Source: Nostoc desertorum CM1-VF14
GTDB lineage: Bacteria > Cyanobacteriota > Cyanobacteriia > Cyanobacteriales > Nostocaceae
DNA: 64,000 nt
Reading direction: 5' to 3'
Assembly (NCBI GenBank): GCA_019359245.1
Contig: JAHHHR010000005.1
Span: 202,052-266,051 of the forward strand
In this document: positions 17,782 through 25,449 of the stretch, piece after piece
Position numbering within the stretch: position 1 is the stretch's first letter
How the letters are laid out: each line of letters starts with the position of its first letter
Made by a program: the position numbers and the translations under genes
Notes under the pieces: generated by a model
What the model saw: only the letters and a program-made list of their open reading frames with translations
Told to the model about the DNA's origin: nothing
Databases searched by the model: none

Positions 17782-17799
17782 CATCTAGATGTCTAGACA
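17782..17799. promoter_or_regulatory. Overlapping palindromes, likely PhnF operator
   Basis: CATCTAGATG (17782-17791) and TGTCTAGACA (17790-17799) are both perfect 10-bp palindromes, overlapping by two bases, between divergent phnF and phnG. The second contains GTCTAGAC, which fits the GT-MTAK-AC core known for HutC-subfamily GntR sites. This placement also argues against an upstream phnG start at 17789. Confidence 0.6.
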
Positions 17800-17839
17800 A
17801 GTTAAGAATAGTTTAAAACAAAATACCACAAACCAACTT

Positions 17840-18298
17840 ATGCCTACTGTGACGCAGCGACAAGCATGGATGGCAACATTAGCTAAAGCCGAGTTAGAGC
17901 TATTAGAAAAACTGGTAAACACATTAGATAATTTGCCCAACTATAGCTTTTTACGCTGCCCAGAGATTGGTCTAACAATGGTGCGGGGACGCGCTGGGGG
18001 TACAGGAGAGCCATTTAACTTAGGAGAAATTACCATGACTCGCTGTGTTGTGCAGTTAGAGAGCCAAGGAGATGAAGCGCTCGCTGGATTTGGTTATGTT
18101 GCGGGGCGATCGCACCGTCATGCAGAACTAGCTGCTCTCTGTGATGCGCTATTGCAAACCCCAAATTGGCACGATCAGATTCAGGCTGAGGTAATTCAAC
18201 CCTTACAAATAGAACACCAAAAGCAGCAGGAACTCAAGCAGCGTCAAGCAGCCGCCACTAAGGTTAATTTTTTCACGATGGTGAGGGGGGAAGGATGA
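17840..18298 (+). CDS. phnG: C-P lyase subunit PhnG
   Basis: A 152-residue subunit of the PhnGHIJ core complex, which attaches the phosphonate to ATP-derived ribose triphosphate. It begins MPTVTQRQAWMATLAKA, matching the normal PhnG N-terminus, and contains RCPEIGLTMVRGRAGGTGEPFN followed by GEITMTRCVV and GYVAGRSHRHAELAALCDAL, all PhnG hallmarks. I choose the ATG at 17840. An ATG at 17789 is in frame but lies inside the operator palindrome and adds 17 unconserved residues. First gene of an eleven-gene operon. Confidence 0.9.
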   Translation: MPTVTQRQAWMATLAKAELELLEKLVNTLDNLPNYSFLRCPEIGLTMVRGRAGGTGEPFNLGEITMTRCVVQLESQGDEALAGFGYVAGRSHRHAELAALCDALLQTPNWHDQIQAEVIQPLQIEHQKQQELKQRQAAATKVNFFTMVRGEG

Positions 18299-18346
18299 AG
18301 AGATGGGGGAGCAGGGGGAGCAGGGGAAGCAGGGGGAGATAAGGGA
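18299..18346 (+). repeat. Short tandem G-rich repeats between phnG and phnH
   Basis: GGGGGAGCA-like 7-9 base units repeat several times between the two genes, the familiar STRR type of Nostoc genomes. Related GGGGAGCA units appear inside phnI at ~19951-19990. Confidence 0.7.
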
Positions 18347-18352
18347 AAACTA

Positions 18353-18952
18353 ATGAATAAAGTTACGTACTTACCTGGCTTACAAGATTCGATTCATGAT
18401 GCTCAGAGGACATTTCGGGCGTTGCTTGATGCTAATGCTCGACCGGGAACACCTTATTGGATAACTGCTGAGATGAGCGTGCCTTTGGGTTTAACGCCTG
18501 CTTGTGGGGCTGCTTGTTTGACGTTACTGGATTTGGATGTTGTGGTATGGCTACAGCCGAGTTTTGCAGATCAAGTGAGAGCTTGGTTGTTGTTCCATAC
18601 TGGCTGTCGATTCACGCAGTATCCAGAAGAAGCTGACTTTGCCTTAATTCAAGATTTGGCAGGGTTGGCAGAATTAACTATTTTTAACTGGGGTACAGGA
18701 GAAAAGCCTGAAGCCTCAACAACATTATTGGTACAGGTGGAAAGTTTTGAGATGGGGCAACCTGTAATGTTGACGGGGCCTGGAATTTTAGACCAACGAG
18801 CGATCGCCCCGACACTTCCCATCCATTTTTGGGATTTCTGGATGCAGAATCATCAAGTCTATCCACAAGGCGTAGATGTATTTTTATTTACAGAAAATGC
18901 AGTAATGGGACTACCACGCACCGCAAAATCAAAGGTGTACTATGACTCTTGA
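18353..18952 (+). CDS. phnH: C-P lyase subunit PhnH
   Basis: A 199-residue PhnH, the dimeric scaffold subunit of the C-P lyase core. Typical features are LPGLQDSIHDAQRTFRALLD at the N-terminus (family form: F..AQ..FR..M.A.A.PG), ARPGTPYWI, ACLTLLDLDVVVWL, and a C-terminal region with LTGPGI. The length matches the family. Its last 11 bases overlap the start of the GNAT gene, indicating translational coupling. Confidence 0.9.
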   Translation: MNKVTYLPGLQDSIHDAQRTFRALLDANARPGTPYWITAEMSVPLGLTPACGAACLTLLDLDVVVWLQPSFADQVRAWLLFHTGCRFTQYPEEADFALIQDLAGLAELTIFNWGTGEKPEASTTLLVQVESFEMGQPVMLTGPGILDQRAIAPTLPIHFWDFWMQNHQVYPQGVDVFLFTENAVMGLPRTAKSKVYYDS

Positions 18953-19412
18953 TATTCGCATTGCTACCCGTGAGGATTGGCCTCTGTTGAATCAGCTTTA
19001 TGCTGACATGGATGGTGAGTCACCCTTACCAAGCGATGATCTAGAAAGAATCTTGACAGAAATCATACAAGTTCCTAACTACTACATCTATATTGCTTTT
19101 TTAAATCAGCAGCTTGTAGGTACTTTCAGCCTCCTTTATGCGCCAACAATGATGCACCGGGGCTATCACAAATTTGCAGTTCTAGATGCAGTGACAGTTA
19201 TTTCTCAAATGCGAGGAGAGGGGATTGGTAGCCAAATGGTAAAAGCCGCGCTCCAATTTAGTGCTGAAGCTGGATGTTATAAAGTCACACTCTCTTCTAA
19301 TTTGAAACGAACTCGCACCCATCAATTCTACCAATCACTGGGATTCGAGCAGCATGGCTGGAGTTTTAAATGCGTACTCCAACCCAAGCAGCACAGCAAA
19401 AATTCTCGATGA
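18942..19412 (+). CDS. GNAT acetyltransferase, PhnO-like position
   Basis: A 156-residue GNAT-fold acetyltransferase. The acetyl-CoA-binding motif is in VISQMRGEGIGSQMVKAAL (Q/R-x-x-G-x-G/A form), followed by CYKVTLSSN and FYQSLGFEQHGWSFK, the usual GNAT motif B. It overlaps the end of phnH by 11 bases. In other C-P lyase operons the GNAT protein PhnO acetylates aminoalkylphosphonates; this gene could do the same, but residue-level identity to PhnO cannot be judged here. No transmembrane segment. Confidence 0.75.
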   Translation: MTLDIRIATREDWPLLNQLYADMDGESPLPSDDLERILTEIIQVPNYYIYIAFLNQQLVGTFSLLYAPTMMHRGYHKFAVLDAVTVISQMRGEGIGSQMVKAALQFSAEAGCYKVTLSSNLKRTRTHQFYQSLGFEQHGWSFKCVLQPKQHSKNSR

Positions 19413-19442
19413 TCAATAGTTAACAGGCAACAATAAAAATAT

Positions 19443-20645
19443 ATGCCATACGTTGCAGTCAAAGGCGGTGAACAGGCAATTAAAAATGCAGAAGCTCTCC
19501 TGCAAAGCAGACGCAGAGGTGATCCTGCAATTCCTGAATTGACGCTAGACCAGATTGAACAACAGCTTACCCTAGCAGTAGAACGGGTAATGTGTGAGGG
19601 TAGTTTATATGACCGAGAGTTAGCAGCCCTTGCTATTAAACAATCTTGGGGTGATTTGGTAGAAGCAATTTTCTTGTTACGAGCCTATCGGACAACACTA
19701 CCCCGCTTCTACTATAGCCAGCCATTAGATACCAGCAAAATGCAGATTCAGCGCCGCATTTCTGCCATTTTTAAAGATGTACCAGGAGGGCAAAGGTTAG
19801 GGGCTACTTTCGACTACATCCATCGCCTACTAGACTTTAAGTTGATAGCAGAAGGACAAGTCCCGACAGCACCAGAAGCAGAAGCAATTACAGAATCAGT
19901 TCCGCGTGTAATTGACACTTTAGATCGTGAAGGCTTGATGCAAGCGGAAGAAGGGCAGGGGAGCAGGGGAGTAGGGGAGCAGGGGGAGCAACTAAATAAT
20001 GATTCTCCGTTATCTCCCTCATCTCAACCATTTGATTTAACTCGTCAACCATTAACCTTTCCTGCTGAACGGGATGCGAGACTGCAAAATCTAGCGCGTG
20101 CAGATGAGGGTTTTTTGCTATCTTTGGCATATTCTACACAGCGAGGCTATGGCAGAAACCATCCTTTTGCCGGAGAGATTCGCATGGGGGAAGTAGAAGT
20201 AGTAATTTGCCCAGAAGAATTGGGATTTGAAATAGCGATCGCAGATATTACAGTCACCGAAGTACAAATGGTAAATCAGTTTAAAGGTAGTAAAGAATTA
20301 CCTGCTCAGTTTACCCGTGGCTATGGACTTACCTTTGGTTACAACGAACGTAAAGCGATGTCGATGGCGCTCGTAGATAGGGCAATGCGAGCAGAGGAAT
20401 TAGGGGAAACAATTCAAGGCCCAGCCCAAAACGTCGAGTTTGTACTTTCCCACTCCGATAACGTGGAAGCGCAAGGTTTTGTCCAACACCTCAAACTCCC
20501 ACACTACATTGACTTTCAAGCAGAGTTAAATCTGGTGCGGAAAATCCGAGAGCAGCAGCTAAATAATCAATCGTCATTAACTTTTGCTGCCCAAGAATCT
20601 CAGCCTTTAGAAAATAGTGATTTGGTTTTGGAACAAGCGAAATGA
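19443..20645 (+). CDS. phnI: C-P lyase subunit PhnI (with inserted repeat-coded segment)
   Basis: A 400-residue PhnI, the nucleosidase subunit of the core complex that helps displace adenine and couple the phosphonate to ribose 5-triphosphate. Conserved parts are YVAVKGGEQAI at the start, PRFYYSQPLDTSKMQIQRRI, AYSTQRGYGRNHPFAGEIR, and GYGLTFGYNERKAMSMALVDRA near the end with FVLSHSDNVEAQGFVQHLK. It is longer than typical PhnI (~350-370). The extra part includes residues ~169-198, Gly/Glu/Gln-rich then Ser/Pro-rich, encoded by in-frame GGGGAGCA tandem repeats at 19951-19990. The stop overlaps the next start (ATGA). Confidence 0.9.
   Translation: MPYVAVKGGEQAIKNAEALLQSRRRGDPAIPELTLDQIEQQLTLAVERVMCEGSLYDRELAALAIKQSWGDLVEAIFLLRAYRTTLPRFYYSQPLDTSKMQIQRRISAIFKDVPGGQRLGATFDYIHRLLDFKLIAEGQVPTAPEAEAITESVPRVIDTLDREGLMQAEEGQGSRGVGEQGEQLNNDSPLSPSSQPFDLTRQPLTFPAERDARLQNLARADEGFLLSLAYSTQRGYGRNHPFAGEIRMGEVEVVICPEELGFEIAIADITVTEVQMVNQFKGSKELPAQFTRGYGLTFGYNERKAMSMALVDRAMRAEELGETIQGPAQNVEFVLSHSDNVEAQGFVQHLKLPHYIDFQAELNLVRKIREQQLNNQSSLTFAAQESQPLENSDLVLEQAK
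19951..19990 (+). repeat. STRR-type repeat inside the phnI coding region
   Basis: GGGGAGCA and GGGGAGTA units repeat in tandem within phnI, in frame, encoding GEQGEQ-like residues. Identical unit types occur in intergenic DNA at 18299-18346. Confidence 0.75.
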
Positions 20646-21064
20646 TTACAGGAATTAACCATATTACTTTGTCTGTCTGCGACTTGGAGAAATCTTTTAG
20701 CTTTTATACCGAAATTCTAGGTTGTCAAGCGATCGCCAAATGGCAAACAGGTGTTTATTTACTTGCAGGTGACTTGTGGTTGTGCCTATCTTTAGATTCC
20801 AACACACGCACAAATCCTATGGAGGAGTACACTCATATTGCTTTTAGTATCCCTGAAGATAAGTTTCCAGAATATAGCGATCGCCTCAAAGTTTTAGGAG
20901 TCAAACAGTGGAAACAAAATACAAGTGAAGGCGAATCTATATATATTCTCGACCCCGATCACCACAAGCTGGAACTGCATATAGGTGATTTATCTTCTAG
21001 AATTGCCGCTACTCAAAAAGCTCCATATAAAGGCATGAAATTTTTTACTGAGGTAAGTCAGTGA
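20642..21064 (+). CDS. fosA: FosA-type glyoxalase-fold fosfomycin transferase
   Basis: A 140-residue vicinal-oxygen-chelate protein. The predicted metal ligands His7, His65 and Glu111 line up with the known FosA ligands (His7, His64, Glu110). The catalytic-type Thr9 is present. The loop KQNTSEGESIYILDPDHHKL matches the K+-binding loop of FosA, and the tail SRIAATQKAPYKGMKFF is also FosA-like. FosA opens the epoxide of fosfomycin, itself a phosphonate, with a thiol. The gene overlaps phnI upstream and phnM1 downstream (ATGA and GTGA overlaps), so it is embedded in the C-P lyase operon. It may act on fosfomycin-like compounds or on a related pathway intermediate. Confidence 0.85.
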   Translation: MITGINHITLSVCDLEKSFSFYTEILGCQAIAKWQTGVYLLAGDLWLCLSLDSNTRTNPMEEYTHIAFSIPEDKFPEYSDRLKVLGVKQWKQNTSEGESIYILDPDHHKLELHIGDLSSRIAATQKAPYKGMKFFTEVSQ

Positions 21065-22269
21065 CAACAACTAAAAATATTCAAATATTATCAAAACCAA
21101 CCAACATAAAAATTGCTATTCAAGGAGTAAATGTACTAACTCCCGATGGTTGGTTGGAGGATGCCACAGTTTTAATTGAAGATGGGCAATTTACTAGCAT
21201 TGGTCAAACCAGTAGTCCTAATGGATTTCATTTGGTAAATGCTCAAGGACTCCAGATGTTGCCAGGAATTATTGACTTACACGGCGATGCTTTTGAAAGG
21301 ATGATTTGCCCTCGCCCTGGAGTCAACTTTCCTCTGCCAATAGCGATCGCAGATAATGACCGCAACCTCTTAGCATCGGGTATCACAACTTTTTACTGTT
21401 CAATTACTGACTCTTACGAACCAGGTTTACGCAGCCGAGATTCTGCTCGTGCTTTAATTGACTTCATCTTAGGGGCGGGAAAACAAGTTTTAAATTGCAA
21501 TCATCGCATTCATATTAGACATGAAGAAGCAAATATCGCACGACATGAAGAATTGTGTGATTGGATGGTATCTGGTCGTGTGCATATTTTGTCTATCAAC
21601 GATCACCTACCACCCCCAGGAAATCAGAAGAGATTGAGCCGATATCTCAATAGTGTGAGGCAAAGATCATCGATGTCCTTAGAAGAAATCGAAGAATTAA
21701 TCAACCAAGTAACAGAACGGCGGCATGAAGGAGACGTGCAAATAGAACAACTGGTGGATTTAGCTCATACCTACGGTATTCCCCTCGCTTCTCATGATGA
21801 TGATACCCCAGAGAAAGTAATACTAAGTCAACAACGCCGAGTAGCGATCGCAGAATTCCCCGCTACTGTAGATTTAGCCGCTAAGTCTCGTGAATATGGT
21901 GCAGCAGTTCTCATGGGTGCGCCTAACTTAGTGCGAGGTGGTTCTCACTTAGGTTTGATGAGTGTCGCTGAGGCGGTAAAAAATAACGTTATCGATTGTC
22001 TTTGCTCAGACTATCATTATCCTTCCTTGTTTTATGCACCCTTCAAACTTCAAGAATTAGGCTTAATGTCCTTTGAACAAGCATGGTCATTAGTTTCTAG
22101 CCGACCAGCAGAGGCGGCGGGGATAAGCGATCAAAAAGGTAAAATCGCTCCTGGTTTAGATGCTGATTTCCTGTTGATATCTCCTGATAATTCTTTACCA
22201 TCAGCGATTACTGCGATTGGCTCTGTATATGTAGCAGGAAAAGAAGTTGCTCGATATCAAATTCAATAA
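21061..22269 (+). CDS. phnM: PhnM-family phosphonate triphosphate diphosphatase, copy 1
   Basis: A 402-residue amidohydrolase-fold protein of the PhnM family, which removes pyrophosphate from alpha-D-ribose 1-alkylphosphonate 5-triphosphate. Metal-site motifs are IIDLHGDAFERM (HxD-type), HRIHIRHE, PLASHDDDTPE, MGAPNLVRGGSHLG and CLCSDYHYPSL. It starts with GTG overlapping the fosA stop. It diverges from the second copy at 25450-26586 and is ~24 residues longer, with an N-terminal extension. Two phnM genes in one operon is unusual; this one may have a shifted substrate. Confidence 0.85.
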   Translation: MTTTKNIQILSKPTNIKIAIQGVNVLTPDGWLEDATVLIEDGQFTSIGQTSSPNGFHLVNAQGLQMLPGIIDLHGDAFERMICPRPGVNFPLPIAIADNDRNLLASGITTFYCSITDSYEPGLRSRDSARALIDFILGAGKQVLNCNHRIHIRHEEANIARHEELCDWMVSGRVHILSINDHLPPPGNQKRLSRYLNSVRQRSSMSLEEIEELINQVTERRHEGDVQIEQLVDLAHTYGIPLASHDDDTPEKVILSQQRRVAIAEFPATVDLAAKSREYGAAVLMGAPNLVRGGSHLGLMSVAEAVKNNVIDCLCSDYHYPSLFYAPFKLQELGLMSFEQAWSLVSSRPAEAAGISDQKGKIAPGLDADFLLISPDNSLPSAITAIGSVYVAGKEVARYQIQ

Positions 22270-22300
22270 ATATCCAGTCAACAGTCATCAGTTACCTATT

Positions 22301-22861
22301 ATGAAACCTACTATCGAAAGCATTATTGATCTGTTCACCGAGAAGGGTTCTCAATCCTATGGTGCAGAAGCCGTCAGTCAGCTAGAACACGCCTTGCAAT
22401 GTGCTAGCCTCGCTGAAATATCAGGTCAAAACCATGAATTGATTACCGCTTGTCTACTCCATGACTTAGGGCATTTAATTCATAACTTAGGTGATAATCC
22501 AGCCACCCAAGGCATAGACGATCAACATGAACATCGAGCCATTCCCTTACTACGTCAGATATTTGGGCCAGCAGTTACACAACCAATTAGGCTTCATGTC
22601 GTCGCCAAACGCTATCTTTGCTCAGTTGTTCCTGAATATTGGGATAGCCTCTCAGCCGCATCCAAACGCAGCTTAGAACTGCAAGGAGGCATATTTTTCC
22701 CTGAACAGGCAGAGAAATTTATTCAGCAACCCTATGCCCAAGATGCTGTGCAGTTAAGGATTTATGACGACAAAGCAAAAATCACAAATTTGCCAACACC
22801 CGATTTAAACCACTTCACTCAATTTATAACAGCCTCTTTAAATAAGCTGTCGCGTATCTAA
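22301..22861 (+). CDS. PhnZ-type HD-domain diiron oxygenase (phosphonate degradation)
   Basis: A 186-residue HD-domain protein. Counting from the ATG at 22301, the iron-site residues are His30, His54-Asp55, His76 and His99. A Tyr20-x-x-Glu23 pair matches the substrate-lid Tyr24/Glu27 of PhnZ with the same four-residue offset as the first iron ligands. PhnZ is a mixed-valent diiron oxygenase that splits 2-amino-1-hydroxyethylphosphonate to glycine and phosphate, not a hydrolase. The usual partner PhnY (Fe/2-oxoglutarate hydroxylase) is not in this window. An upstream in-frame start at 22247 lies inside phnM1 and passes through GTCAACAGTCATCA repeats, so it is unlikely. Confidence 0.75.
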   Translation: MKPTIESIIDLFTEKGSQSYGAEAVSQLEHALQCASLAEISGQNHELITACLLHDLGHLIHNLGDNPATQGIDDQHEHRAIPLLRQIFGPAVTQPIRLHVVAKRYLCSVVPEYWDSLSAASKRSLELQGGIFFPEQAEKFIQQPYAQDAVQLRIYDDKAKITNLPTPDLNHFTQFITASLNKLSRI

Positions 22862-22873
22862 GTTGTACATCTT

Positions 22874-22925
22874 TTCGTATGGTCTGTTAACAGTCAACAG
22901 TCATCAGCCATCAGCCAACAATCAA
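22874..22925 (+). repeat. GTCATCA-type tandem repeats before phnJ
   Basis: Repeated GTCAACA/GTCATCA/GCCATCA heptamers lie between the oxygenase gene and phnJ. Similar arrays sit before the oxygenase (22272-22300) and after phnJ (23810-23857). Confidence 0.7.
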
Positions 22926-23819
22926 ATGAATATTTCTCCCAATCCCCATTACCCCTTATCCCCAGAGGGGGCCCCGAGTTCCCCAGAAACAGGTTTTAAC
23001 TTTGCCTACTTAGACGAGCAAACAAAGCGTTCCATTCGTCGTGCCTTGCTGAAGGCCGTTGCGATTCCAGGACATCAGATTCCCTTTTCTTCCAGAGAAA
23101 TGCCCATGTCTTACGGCTGGGGTACTGGTGGAATTCAGGTAACAGCTGCTGTGATTGGTCAAACTGATGTATTAAAAGTAATTGACCAAGGCGCAGATGA
23201 CACCACTAATGCTGTTAATATTCGTCGCTTTTTCCAAAAAGTTTGTGGCGTAAAAACCACAGAACGCACACAAGAAGCAACTTTAATTCAGACTCGCCAT
23301 CGCATACCTGAAACACCACTACGGGACGGACAGATTTTAGTTTACCAGGTACCAATTCCTGAACCTTTGCGCTGGTTAGAACCCTCATCGGTAGAGACAG
23401 GCAAAATGCACGCCTTAGAAGAATACGGGGCTATGTATGTCAAACTTTACGAAGACATTACCACACATGGACATATTGCTACATCCTACGACTATCCGGT
23501 AATGGTGCATAACCGCTATTTGATGAGTCCTAGCCCGATCCCACGCTTTGATAATCCCAAAATGCAGATGAGTCCGGCATTGCAATTATTTGGTGCAGGG
23601 AGAGAAAAGCGCATATATGCAATTCCACCATATACCAAAGTCAAAAGCCTCGACTTTGAAGACCATCCCTTCACTGTAGAAAAATGGGATAAAGCCTGTG
23701 AGTTATGCGGTTCTACAGAAAGCTATTTAGATGAGGTAGTGATTGACGACGAAGGTGGGCGAATGTGGATCTGCTCTGATACAGACTTTTGTAGAGGAGT
23801 GATGACGGATGACGGTTGA
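22926..23819 (+). CDS. phnJ: Radical SAM C-P lyase PhnJ
   Basis: A 297-residue catalytic subunit that cleaves the carbon-phosphorus bond by radical SAM chemistry. The cluster and radical cysteines are C-x2-C-x21-C-x5-C (about residues 258, 261, 283 and 289), the same spacing as Cys241/244/266/272 of E. coli PhnJ. N-terminal landmarks are FAYLDEQTKRSIRRALLKA and PGHQIPFSSREMPMSYGWGTG, followed by QGADDTTNAVNIRRFF. I take the ATG at 22926. An in-frame ATG at 22863 would translate the upstream heptamer repeats (TVNSHQPSANNQ) and adds nothing conserved. Confidence 0.95.
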   Translation: MNISPNPHYPLSPEGAPSSPETGFNFAYLDEQTKRSIRRALLKAVAIPGHQIPFSSREMPMSYGWGTGGIQVTAAVIGQTDVLKVIDQGADDTTNAVNIRRFFQKVCGVKTTERTQEATLIQTRHRIPETPLRDGQILVYQVPIPEPLRWLEPSSVETGKMHALEEYGAMYVKLYEDITTHGHIATSYDYPVMVHNRYLMSPSPIPRFDNPKMQMSPALQLFGAGREKRIYAIPPYTKVKSLDFEDHPFTVEKWDKACELCGSTESYLDEVVIDDEGGRMWICSDTDFCRGVMTDDG

Positions 23820-23857
23820 CTGAAGACTAATGAATGATGAGTATGGACTAATGACTA

Positions 23858-24631
23858 ATGACTAAACCTCTTTTACAGGTTGATCAACTGAGTAAATCTT
23901 ACGGCGCAATTAAAGCGTGCGATCGCATTTCTTTTAATCTCTTTCCTGGGCAAGTTCTCGGTATTGTTGGAGAATCAGGTTCAGGTAAGTCTACTTTGCT
24001 GAGTGCGATCGCTAATCATATTGCTGTTGATAAAGGTAATGTTACTTATACTAGTCGTAGCGGTGAAGACTTAGATATTTTTCAACTTGCGGAAGCTAAA
24101 CGGCGGTTGTTGATGCGAACTGAGTGGGGCTTTGTGCAGCAAAATCCCCGTGATGGTCTGCGAATGAAGGTCAGTGCGGGAGCAAATATCGGTGAACGCT
24201 TACTAGATATTGGGGCGCGACACTACGGCAATATTCGGGATGAGGCTGCTCATTGGCTACAACAAGTAGAAATTGATCCCACAAGGATAGATGATCTGCC
24301 AGTTCACTTTTCTGGAGGGATGCAACAAAGATTACAACTTGCCCGTGTGTTGGTGACGCGTCCTCGGTTGATATTGATGGACGAACCGACAGGCGGGTTG
24401 GATGTGTCGGTGCAAGCACGGTTATTAGATTTGTTGCGATCGCTTGTCCGCAATTTTAACCTCAGCGTCATTATAGTTACCCACGATATCGGCGTAGTCA
24501 GACTGCTGGCACACAGATTATTAGTTATGCAACAAGGACAGGTAGTGGAATCAGGTTTAACTGACCAAGTACTTGATGATCCACAACATCCATACACTCA
24601 ATTATTAGTGAGTGCCGCCTTAACACCCTGA
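23858..24631 (+). CDS. phnK: C-P lyase system ABC-type protein PhnK
   Basis: A 257-residue ABC ATPase with Walker A GESGSGKST, PhnK-typical GFVQQNPRDGLRMKVSAGANIGERL, signature FSGGMQQRLQLARVL and Walker B LILMDEPTGGLDVS. PhnK docks on the PhnGHIJ core rather than on a transporter permease. The start follows ~38 bases of GACTAATGACTAA repeats after phnJ. phnL follows 36 bases later. Confidence 0.9.
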   Translation: MTKPLLQVDQLSKSYGAIKACDRISFNLFPGQVLGIVGESGSGKSTLLSAIANHIAVDKGNVTYTSRSGEDLDIFQLAEAKRRLLMRTEWGFVQQNPRDGLRMKVSAGANIGERLLDIGARHYGNIRDEAAHWLQQVEIDPTRIDDLPVHFSGGMQQRLQLARVLVTRPRLILMDEPTGGLDVSVQARLLDLLRSLVRNFNLSVIIVTHDIGVVRLLAHRLLVMQQGQVVESGLTDQVLDDPQHPYTQLLVSAALTP

Positions 24632-24667
24632 TGTGTTGACTGTTAACGGTCATCTATTTTCTTAACT

Positions 24668-25393
24668 ATGCAATCATTAACTCTTAATCATCATCCAGTA
24701 AACTTTGCTAGCCAAACACTTTTGCAAGTTGAAAATTTGCGAAAAAGTTTTACTCTGCATCAGCAAGGAGGCATTAATCTATCGGTACTAGAAGGAGTGT
24801 CTTTGAGCGTTAATGCTGGGGAATGTGTCGCCCTGTCTGGAGCATCCGGGAGTGGGAAATCTACATTTATGCGCTGTTTATATGCTAACTATCGCGTTGA
24901 TAGTGGTTCAGTCTGGATAAAGCATCAGGAAGATTGGGTTGATTTGTGTCAACTCGCTCCCCACGAAATTTTAGCAGTCCGGCAGAAAACCATTGGATAT
25001 GTCAGCCAGTTTTTAAGAGTAATTCCCAGAGTACCAGCATTAGAAGTTGCCGCAGAACCACTGTTGGAATTAGGGGTAAATATAGATGTTGCATATAACA
25101 AAGTTAAAGACCTATTTCATCGCCTCAACCTTTCAGAACGACTGTGGTATCTTTCCCCCACGACCTTTTCTGGAGGCGAAAAGCAACGGGTAAATATTAC
25201 TCGTGCTTTGGCAGTTGATTATCCAATTTTGCTACTAGATGAACCAACTTCAGCCCTAGACGCTACCAATCGCCAAGTAGTTATTGAACTGTTGCAAGAG
25301 AAAAAAGCTAAAGGCTGTGCCTTAATTGGCATTTTTCACGACGAAGAAGTAAGAGCGCAACTTTGTAACCGCGAATTAATTTTTAATAGTTGA
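24668..25393 (+). CDS. phnL: C-P lyase system ABC-type protein PhnL
   Basis: A 241-residue ABC ATPase paired with PhnK. Walker A is SGASGSGKST; the family segment TIGYVSQFLRVIPRVPALEVAAEPLLELG is present in full; the signature is FSGGEKQRVNITRAL; Walker B is ILLLDEPTSALD. The C-terminus IGIFHDEEVRAQLCNRELIF is also PhnL-like. In known complexes PhnL joins PhnK on the core enzyme. No membrane segments. Confidence 0.9.
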   Translation: MQSLTLNHHPVNFASQTLLQVENLRKSFTLHQQGGINLSVLEGVSLSVNAGECVALSGASGSGKSTFMRCLYANYRVDSGSVWIKHQEDWVDLCQLAPHEILAVRQKTIGYVSQFLRVIPRVPALEVAAEPLLELGVNIDVAYNKVKDLFHRLNLSERLWYLSPTTFSGGEKQRVNITRALAVDYPILLLDEPTSALDATNRQVVIELLQEKKAKGCALIGIFHDEEVRAQLCNRELIFNS

Positions 25394-25447
25394 CGGTTGA
25401 CAGTTAACAGTCACCAGTCATCAGTCATCAGTCAACCGCCATCAATA
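25393..25447 (+). repeat. GTCAGTCATCA-type tandem repeats before phnM2
   Basis: GTTGACGGTTGACAGTTAAC followed by several AGTCATC heptamers fills the 56-base phnL-phnM2 spacer. The same family recurs at 22874-22925, 24630-24662 and 59886-59957. Confidence 0.7.
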
Positions 25448-25449
25448 TT

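Noticed and set aside
22301..22861. Plain HD-domain phosphohydrolase
   Set aside because: The Tyr-x-x-Glu lid pair and phosphonate operon context fit a PhnZ-type oxygenase better.
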